The notes below the pieces were generated by a model. The model ran no database searches and was not told the origin of the DNA. It saw only the letters and a list, made by a program, of their open reading frames with translations. A program made the position numbers and the translations under genes. A DNA stretch of 17,725 bases from CAYUPY01 sp964446595 (GTDB lineage Bacteria > Patescibacteriota > Dojkabacteria > J137 > JAEUSD01): the NCBI GenBank assembly GCA_964446595.1, contig CAYUPY010000026.1:1-17725 (forward strand), in the 5' to 3' direction. Each line of letters begins with the position of its first letter. The first letter of the stretch is position 1. Below, in pieces: positions 13,108 through 17,725 of this stretch.

Positions 13108-14088
13108 TTAGAAGATTTGCCCAGTAATTAACTTTTCTGCCAATTCCAAATCGAGTTCTGGCTGTCGCCACTTTTGCACGTAGCATTCCCATAACCCTCC
13201 AACAGTACGTGCGGCAAGTAGGCATTGCAGAGCTTGGACTTCTGCTTCTGAGAGAGCTAAGGTGCGCACACCTTCAATTAAAAAAGTGTGCGCAAAGTTA
13301 ATGTCTGCTGTAAATGTATACAACCGGTGTGCTAAATAACTAAGATCATATAGATCTGGCCCCAAAATCGCCCCACGCTCGGGATCGATTAGCTTTAATT
13401 TATTGTCTGCTGTTTTAATAATATGCCAGGGAACAAAGTCGGAATGCGTAGGTCTTAGCTGTAAATGTTGTACCCTCGTTTCTATAAGATTGATTAGCTC
13501 CTTGGCAAGCTTAGGATTAAGTTTAGAATCAAGCGAATCATCCATGGCTGCAGCTGCCCAGTCCTGGGCAGCTTTTAGTTTACTTTTACGCAAGTATTCC
13601 AAGAAGTGCTGGTAATCGATCGGTAAGAGAGTGTTAGGAAAAAGAGCTCTCGGATCCAAGTTGTGCAGCGCCTGTAGGTAACTCCAGATTTGAGGTAAAT
13701 ATGGTTCTAACGGTAAGGCTGATATTTGCTCTTCTTTTGGCAACAAAGGCTCGCCTTGCACGTATTCCCTGATATACCAGTTACGATTTTGGTGTGTACC
13801 TGTTTCCAGAAGTTGTGGAGAGGTAATGGCGAGTTGGTGGGTAGCTCCTAGCTGCGTATTGAACTCATACCAACTCGCCTCATTTTGTAAAGCTAAGTTT
13901 TGTTCTTCGGCTAGTGCCAACTTAAAAAATAGCGGTTTGTCACCTTCTGCTTCATAAATAATACCTAAGGCAAAGCGGCCTGACTGAGTAAGCTCACACT
14001 TGGGATAACCTTTTGAATTAAGCAGTTTCTGTACTTCGGCTAATTTAATCCCTTCATTTTCTTGCTCTGTTTGCATTTTTGGTGGCAT
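13108..14088 (-). CDS. APH-like small-molecule kinase (phosphotransferase family)
   Basis: I chose the ATG at 14088 (326 aa). A longer start at 14184 would run into the divergent Nudix gene and adds a Cys-rich, non-family stretch. The fold is the aminoglycoside phosphotransferase/choline kinase type. PLFFKLALAEEQ (52-63) has the ATP lysine (Lys56), NEASWYEF (69-76) the probable helix-C Glu, IREYVQGEPLL (106-116) the hinge, THSDFVPWHII (214-224) the catalytic loop, and LKLIDPERG (231-239) the metal-binding D-x-E. The loop departs from the family H-G-D-x-x-x-x-N: Gly is Ser and the metal-ligand Asn is His, so activity may be altered. Such kinases act on antibiotics, sugars, choline or homoserine; no substrate can be assigned. 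It contains three long inverted repeats. Confidence 0.78.
   Translation of the reverse strand: MPPKMQTEQENEGIKLAEVQKLLNSKGYPKCELTQSGRFALGIIYEAEGDKPLFFKLALAEEQNLALQNEASWYEFNTQLGATHQLAITSPQLLETGTHQNRNWYIREYVQGEPLLPKEEQISALPLEPYLPQIWSYLQALHNLDPRALFPNTLLPIDYQHFLEYLRKSKLKAAQDWAAAAMDDSLDSKLNPKLAKELINLIETRVQHLQLRPTHSDFVPWHIIKTADNKLKLIDPERGAILGPDLYDLSYLAHRLYTFTADINFAHTFLIEGVRTLALSEAEVQALQCLLAARTVGGLWECYVQKWRQPELDLELAEKLITGQIF
13263..13294. repeat. 9-bp perfect hairpin in the kinase gene
   Basis: TGCGCACAC (13263-13271) and GTGTGCGCA (13286-13294) are exact reverse complements around a 14-nt A/T-rich loop, within coding sequence. Confidence 0.8.
13552..13576 (+). repeat. 10-bp hairpin with T-run, inside the kinase gene
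   Basis: AGCTGCCCAG (13552-13561) and CTGGGCAGCT (13564-13573) form a tight stem (9 bp with loop GTCC) and the plus strand then reads TTTT. On the plus strand it resembles an intrinsic terminator that would stop read-through from the flavoprotein cassette ending at 13105, although it lies inside the antisense kinase coding sequence. Confidence 0.6.
13828..13879. repeat. 11-bp perfect inverted repeat in the kinase gene
   Basis: GGCGAGTTGGT (13828-13838) and ACCAACTCGCC (13869-13879) are exact reverse complements with a 30-nt spacer. Both lie in coding sequence near the helix-C region of the kinase. Confidence 0.9.
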
Positions 14089-14142
14089 AATCGATTGAAT
14101 ATAACATCTTATACCGCAGTCCTGAAGCAAAGGAAAGCTTTT
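14089..14142. promoter_or_regulatory. Divergent kinase/Nudix control region
   Basis: These 54 bp must hold the 5' signals of both genes. On the minus strand TATAAG (14113-14108) is a possible kinase -10. On the plus strand AGGAAAG (14131-14137) lies 5 nt before the Nudix ATG and is a good Shine-Dalgarno sequence that fixes that start. No convincing -35 boxes are seen. Confidence 0.4.
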
Positions 14143-14655
14143 ATGAAAAGTCGTTACATTGCAACACCCGAAAACCCTTACCATTTATCAGTCGGCGCGC
14201 TTGTATATAATACAGAGCGCAAATATCTGGTACATTACTTTCCTGAGTACAAACATTTAACAGATTTCTATAGGTTGATGAAAGAGACAATGGAGGAGGG
14301 CGAGTCGCCGCTGGCCACATTAGAGCGCGGCTTGCGTGAGGAATTCGGGGCCAGCGGCAAAATGAAAGCCTTTTTGGGTAGTAAAGCGTTTGAGGACACC
14401 TGGTTTTCTAACATCAATAACCCCAAAACCGTCCAGAAGACTGTTATTTACTTCCTGGTGGAGCTACAGAATTTAGACGAAACAAAGCGTTCCCAAGAAG
14501 ATATTGAGGGTAAGACAGATCTACGTTGGGTTACAGCTCCAGAACTCAAAGAAAACATGCTCCAAAAGTGCAACGAATACAAGATAGAGGAATTTGATGA
14601 GGTAGAGATAGTGGAAAGAGCAGAATCTGCCTTAAACATTGGCTTTGCAAACTAG
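14143..14655 (+). CDS. Nudix-family protein with altered Nudix box
   Basis: 170 aa from the ATG at 14143, which has AGGAAAG 5 nt upstream; an earlier in-frame ATG at 14062 lies inside the divergent kinase gene. The core is a Nudix fold starting HLSVGALVYN (14-23). The box at 48-70 reads ETMEEGESPLATLERGLREEFGA, where the consensus is G-x5-E-x7-R-E-x-x-E-E-x-G. The first Gly is Glu, and Arg-Glu has become Arg-Gly, removing one of the metal-region glutamates, while L-R-E-E-F-G is intact. It may be a weak or altered pyrophosphatase. It is divergent from the APH-like kinase. The minus-strand tRNA-Gln 3' end is 7 nt past its stop, so tRNA read-through would be antisense to this gene. An inverted repeat covers the Nudix box codons. 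Confidence 0.82.
   Translation: MKSRYIATPENPYHLSVGALVYNTERKYLVHYFPEYKHLTDFYRLMKETMEEGESPLATLERGLREEFGASGKMKAFLGSKAFEDTWFSNINNPKTVQKTVIYFLVELQNLDETKRSQEDIEGKTDLRWVTAPELKENMLQKCNEYKIEEFDEVEIVERAESALNIGFAN
14307..14358. repeat. 10-bp perfect inverted repeat across the Nudix box
   Basis: GCCGCTGGCC (14307-14316) and GGCCAGCGGC (14349-14358) are exact reverse complements with a 32-nt spacer that encodes the catalytic L-R-E-E-F-G part of the Nudix box. Confidence 0.9.
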
Positions 14656-14661
14656 AGATTC

Positions 14662-14731
14662 TGCCGGACTAGGATTCGAACCTAGATTGCTGGTGCCAAA
14701 AACCAGAGTCCTGCCATTAGACGATCCGGCA
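14662..14731 (-). tRNA. tRNA-Gln (anticodon UUG)
   Basis: Read on the minus strand, a complete cloverleaf is present. The acceptor TGCCGGA/TCCGGCA gives 7 pairs, the D stem is GTC/GAC, the anticodon stem is CTGGT/ACCAG with loop TTTTGGC (anticodon TTG, glutamine), and the T stem is CTAGG/CCTAG with loop TTCGAAT. The 70-nt length is slightly short because the variable loop has only 4 nt (CAAT). CCA is not encoded, so it must be added by a nucleotidyltransferase. Confidence 0.95.
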
Positions 14732-14754
14732 ACACATCTAAAACGCGCAATGGG

Positions 14755-14785
14755 ATTATAGCAGATTTATTATGTAGCTAGGCAA
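14755..14785 (-). promoter_or_regulatory. Promoter of tRNA-Gln
   Basis: On the minus strand a perfect TATAAT (14760-14755) lies 23 bp upstream of the mature tRNA 5' end. TTGCCT (14785-14780), a 4/6 match to TTGACA, is 19 bp further up, which is a little wide. Confidence 0.55.
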
Positions 14786-14798
14786 TTCTAATATTCGT

Positions 14799-16619
14799 TT
14801 ATTGTGGGGCCTTTCGGAGCTGATAAATGCGTAAAAGCTCTTTTATAGTTGTGGCTTGCTCTGGATTTTTGTCTCGATTCCAAACTTTAAGTCTAGGAAA
14901 CCGCAAAGATAAACCCTTTTCTGGTACTGAAACCTCAAATTCTGCTTTTATACCTGCAGCAGCAGTATGGCTTGGGCTACGAGTAATTTCATCCGCTTCG
15001 ACTTCTATTACATATTTCGGGGCCACCCATACATCCGGCGTAAGCTGGTTGCTTACCTGTACGTTATCAACAGCAGAGTCAAGTGTAATAGGTTCCAGAT
15101 CTTTAGCTATTTGCTCCAAATGGGCATCAGTGAAGCCGCTGCCGACTTTGGCTACGGAGTAGAATTTGTCAGCGGCCTCATCGTAAACAGCAGTTAATAA
15201 TGCGCCGATACCGAATTTAGCGCGTGCCCCGCGTCCAACAAAGTAACCAACTACCACCACATCTAGAGTATCAACCATATCTGACTGGGTATTAGCCTTT
15301 AATTTAATCCAGTCAAAATTTCTAGTTCCAGGATCATAAGTAGTATCCAGTTTCTTACATATCACTCCTTCTAATCCAGCACCTATCTTTTCCCGGAAGT
15401 ATTTATCCAGCTCCGCTGCAGTTTGTACTAATGGTGAGTCTAGAAGCTGAATTTCCGGTACTGTAAGTAGGTTTTTCAGGGCTTCCACCCGATCCTGTAA
15501 GGGACGTTGAGAAATATCCTCTCCATTCAAATACAGCAGGTCAAAAGCCATTGATCTTACGGGGATTGCCGCCGCGGTTTCGTCAATATCGTATTTGCGG
15601 CGGCGTTGCATTGTCTCTTGAAATGGCAGGTAGGCATCATTTTCGTAGTCGTATCCAATTACTTCGGAATCAATTACAGCAGATTCGATACTCAGATTGG
15701 CCACAGCCTCTAGGATATCTGGAAACATGTCTGTAAGTCGCTCCATGTTGCGACTAAATACTTCGGCAATGCCTTTACTGCGATCAAAATGAATTTGGGC
15801 GCGCATCCCATCTAATTTTGGCTGTACAAGGTGCGCGCCCAGCCTATCAAATACTTTTTCTGCTGTCTTTTCCCTCTCCACCAGCTTGGAGGCTACCGGA
15901 ATCCCAGGAGTTAATTCAATCTTACCTAGCACAAGATGTAAATCCTCTTTGTTCTCCATATGCTCTAGTACTAGCCGGGCCAGATCTCCAATATCTGCCT
16001 TAGCACCGAATGCACGCTCAATTTCAGATCGCATTGATTTGTCACCCACAACCACATGGGAGAAAGCGTCCAACATCGTCTTTTCACTCACTCCCAACCT
16101 CAACTTACCGATCACAATTCGGGCGACATACCTGGCACTTAAGGCATCCAGCTCCAGCATTAATTGTGAGAAACCACTCATTTTAGCTTCTTGGGATCCT
16201 TTACCTTCCAGTTCTGCGATTTCTACTAATCGTTTATGAATCTCTAAAATCGAATACTCTTTTTGAATATCTGTAGAAGCTAATTCTCTTAATCTGTCTT
16301 TATGATTCAACTTCAAACTCTCAATTAAACCTCCCAAATCGCCAAATTGCTTGAATAACTTAGTTACTAGCTCTACGTTATCATCACTTGACTCAGATAA
16401 AACAAACTCTGACACTGCCCTTAATGCGAGTTTCTGCGACAAATTAAACTCAATAGAACGAAAGGTCGGAGCTAACTGCCCTTGAAGCATGTACATGGCG
16501 GCGGCCACCTCTGCTGACGAGAACTCCGGCAGGGCCGCCGCCAAATATTCTGTCACCTCATTACGAGATGCAGTATTTTCTAATTTTTCTAGTAGTTGGG
16601 AAAAGATTTTAATATTCAT
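14799..16619 (-). CDS. lig: ATP-dependent DNA ligase, archaeal type
   Basis: It seals nicks in DNA using ATP through an enzyme-AMP lysine. At 606 aa it matches archaeal Lig and eukaryotic LigI cores rather than short bacterial LigD or LigC forms. Residues 1-225 form the helical DNA-binding domain (family segment KLRLGVSEKTMLDAF at 172-186). Motif I is QPKLDGMR (266-273) with adenylated Lys268. SRNMERLTDMFP (289-300) is the motif Ia/III region, AVIDSEVIGYD (314-324) carries the motif III Glu, LEGVICKKLD (416-425) is motif IV, and DWIKLKA (436-442) is motif V. The OB domain ends with motif VI in LRFPRLKVWNRDKNP near the C terminus. All catalytic residues look intact. Most bacteria rely on NAD-dependent LigA; whether this organism also has LigA cannot be seen. 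The upstream gene ends 7 nt before its start. Confidence 0.93.
   Translation of the reverse strand: MNIKIFSQLLEKLENTASRNEVTEYLAAALPEFSSAEVAAAMYMLQGQLAPTFRSIEFNLSQKLALRAVSEFVLSESSDDNVELVTKLFKQFGDLGGLIESLKLNHKDRLRELASTDIQKEYSILEIHKRLVEIAELEGKGSQEAKMSGFSQLMLELDALSARYVARIVIGKLRLGVSEKTMLDAFSHVVVGDKSMRSEIERAFGAKADIGDLARLVLEHMENKEDLHLVLGKIELTPGIPVASKLVEREKTAEKVFDRLGAHLVQPKLDGMRAQIHFDRSKGIAEVFSRNMERLTDMFPDILEAVANLSIESAVIDSEVIGYDYENDAYLPFQETMQRRRKYDIDETAAAIPVRSMAFDLLYLNGEDISQRPLQDRVEALKNLLTVPEIQLLDSPLVQTAAELDKYFREKIGAGLEGVICKKLDTTYDPGTRNFDWIKLKANTQSDMVDTLDVVVVGYFVGRGARAKFGIGALLTAVYDEAADKFYSVAKVGSGFTDAHLEQIAKDLEPITLDSAVDNVQVSNQLTPDVWVAPKYVIEVEADEITRSPSHTAAAGIKAEFEVSVPEKGLSLRFPRLKVWNRDKNPEQATTIKELLRIYQLRKAPQ
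15568..15604. repeat. 8-bp GC-only inverted repeat in the ligase gene
   Basis: GCCGCCGC (15568-15575) pairs with GCGGCGGC (15597-15604) around 21 nt, with G.T pairs continuing at both ends of the stem. It is shorter than the others but consists of G and C only. Confidence 0.7.
15796..15841. repeat. 10-bp perfect inverted repeat flanking ligase motif I
   Basis: TGGGCGCGCA (15796-15805) and TGCGCGCCCA (15832-15841) are exact reverse complements. The 26-nt spacer encodes the active-site segment around K268-L-D-G-M. Confidence 0.9.
16496..16543. repeat. 11-bp perfect inverted repeat near the ligase start
   Basis: TGGCGGCGGCC (16496-16506) and GGCCGCCGCCA (16533-16543) are exact reverse complements with a 26-nt spacer. 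They lie in the N-terminal coding part of the ligase gene (LAAALPEFSSAEVAAAM), the arms encoding alanine-rich stretches. Confidence 0.9.
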
Positions 16620-16626
16620 ATCTAGG

Positions 16627-17725
16627 TTATGTATTAATCTCCATTAAAACCTGTCCCGCAACTTTGCCGAGCTCAGTATCTGGGGCTTTACTTATAAAAA
16701 ATTCCTGTAACCACCTTATAAATATTGGGTATTTCTCATTGTATCTAAATTGCTCCATTATTATAGGCATACCTTGCTTGACATCTTTAATCTCTTGCAG
16801 AAATTGCAATACTTTTGTCATCAACTTTATATTCTGCTGCTCACCTCGATTAAAATCCATATTCACTTTTACCTGCTGCAAGAGAATATCTATATAGAAA
16901 AGTTTAACTATATTTGTAAATAGAAGTGGCGCATAGGCATTCTGTTGTCCTAGTATTAAACCATTTTGTATTATTGGCAAAGATGTAAAGAAGGGGCTTA
17001 AATATTCTTGTCCAATTGGAGGTGTTCCAAATGCTGTTTTAAAATTTTCAGCAAATGCTGCCAACCCTTGAAAATTATCAACAGCTCGTAATTCTTCAAT
17101 CATGCCACTAAATGCGTTCTGTATTTGCGGTTGAGTTTCTAAGACTTGGTCAGGATTCGCATTATTACCTGCATTGGGATCTGTTCCCTGATTTGGGTTA
17201 TTAGGTGGCCCTTGATTTACTCCTGGTGGCAACAACACGCCTTGTTGCGAAGTTGGAGTTCCTGCATTTGGTGGTGGGGCCTGCCATACTCCTCCTGGCT
17301 GCCCCCCTGCGTTAGGCGCCGCTGGGTTCCCACCTGGGCCTGGGTTTCCAGGCGCATTACCGGCTCCTGCTTGACCCTGGTTTTGGGCATCATTTATCCA
17401 GTGATTCAGCTCCCCAATTTCTTGCAGAGTAAATCCAAATAGTGGTTGATAAAGATCCATACCATTACCTGCAGCTTGTTGTCCGAAAGCACCCATACCG
17501 CCAGTATTAATGGGGTCACCCAACATAAATTTTAATGTCCTAATAAACTCTGGGGTTAATACTTGATCTAACTGATGTCCTTGGATACCCAAAGCACCTA
17601 AAAGACTACGTCTTATTGTTTGATTAAAGTTTTGTACGTTTCTGGATAAATCTAAGATAGCTGGTAAGTTTTGATTACCCGGATTAGCCCTTACTGCTTC
17701 CATTTGTTGCTTTAGTTGCTCAAAT
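16627..17725 (-). CDS. Hypothetical protein with Pro/Gly/Asn-rich linker (5' end uncertain)
   Basis: The frame is open to the right edge (seven more codons, FEQLKQQ, precede the ATG at 17703), so the true start may lie outside. I do not recognise the family. Counted from the ATG at 17703, residues 1-105 form a helical N-terminal domain. Residues 107-187 (about 17143-17385) are a low-complexity linker of Gly, Pro, Asn, Ala and Gln. Residues 188-358 form a second, helical and hydrophobic-rich domain (FSGMIEELRAVDNFQGLAAFAENF, PLLFTNIVKLFYIDILLQQVKV, IFIRWLQEFFIS). No membrane helix or signal peptide is evident. The ligase starts 7 nt after its stop, so the two are probably co-transcribed; a DNA-related role is possible but not shown. 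Confidence 0.75.
   Translation of the reverse strand, partial: FEQLKQQMEAVRANPGNQNLPAILDLSRNVQNFNQTIRRSLLGALGIQGHQLDQVLTPEFIRTLKFMLGDPINTGGMGAFGQQAAGNGMDLYQPLFGFTLQEIGELNHWINDAQNQGQAGAGNAPGNPGPGGNPAAPNAGGQPGGVWQAPPPNAGTPTSQQGVLLPPGVNQGPPNNPNQGTDPNAGNNANPDQVLETQPQIQNAFSGMIEELRAVDNFQGLAAFAENFKTAFGTPPIGQEYLSPFFTSLPIIQNGLILGQQNAYAPLLFTNIVKLFYIDILLQQVKVNMDFNRGEQQNIKLMTKVLQFLQEIKDVKQGMPIIMEQFRYNEKYPIFIRWLQEFFISKAPDTELGKVAGQVLMEINT

Noticed and set aside
14062..14142. N-terminal extension of the second Nudix gene
   Set aside because: The ATG at 14143 has a clear AGGAAAG 5 nt upstream, and the extra residues read as antisense of the kinase gene.
14089..14184. N-terminal extension of the kinase gene
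   Set aside because: It would overlap the promoter and start of the divergent Nudix gene and encodes no family sequence.
14656..14798. tRNA as an integration site for a mobile element
   Set aside because: There is no integrase, no duplicate of the tRNA 3' end, and no change in gene character beside it within the window.

Overview
The window is a very gene-dense, AT-rich bacterial segment. Its gaps are mostly 0-40 bp, the largest is 165 bp, several neighbours share 1 nt (TAATG), and two convergent pairs overlap. The standard bacterial code reads through cleanly. It combines a murA/murC/murB cluster interspersed with lineage-specific genes, an archaeal-type ATP-dependent DNA ligase, an LPNTG surface protein and several unrecognised proteins. 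This suggests Candidate Phyla Radiation (Patescibacteria), but that is an inference; no rRNA or other phylogenetic marker is present to settle it.

Layout. (1) 3-2588 (+): 3' part of a large secreted protein with Cys-rich repeats, a Pro/Ser/Gly linker, two homologous beta-domains, a DUF11-like domain and an LPNTG sorting signal. (2) 4300-2572 (-): a three-gene operon with 1-nt overlaps, encoding an unknown 128-aa protein, a shrunken MurF-like protein without a working P-loop (probable pseudoenzyme), and an ECF-like sigma factor. It runs divergently from murA. (3) 4398-9979 (+): murA, an unknown 243-aa gene, murC, a 165-bp gap, an SDR oxidoreductase, then murB. MurA and MurB make UDP-MurNAc and MurC adds the first amino acid. 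(4) 10730-9969 (-): Nudix hydrolase with an N-terminal extension. (5) 10771-13105 (+): a tight four-gene cassette in which two NAD(P)H:FMN-reductase-family flavoproteins flank two paralogous 204-aa proteins of unknown family. (6) 14088-13108 (-) APH-like kinase, divergent from 14143-14655 (+), a second Nudix protein. (7) tRNA-Gln(UUG) on the minus strand, then the DNA ligase and the 3' part of a protein with a Pro/Gly/Asn-rich linker (all -).

The most unusual signals are: (a) an excess of long, perfect, GC-rich inverted repeats inside conserved coding genes, with arms up to 15 bp and each of different sequence; (b) a MurF-like pseudoenzyme co-operonic with a sigma factor beside the mur genes, a candidate envelope-sensing switch; and (c) the symmetrical flavoprotein / unknown / unknown / flavoprotein cassette.
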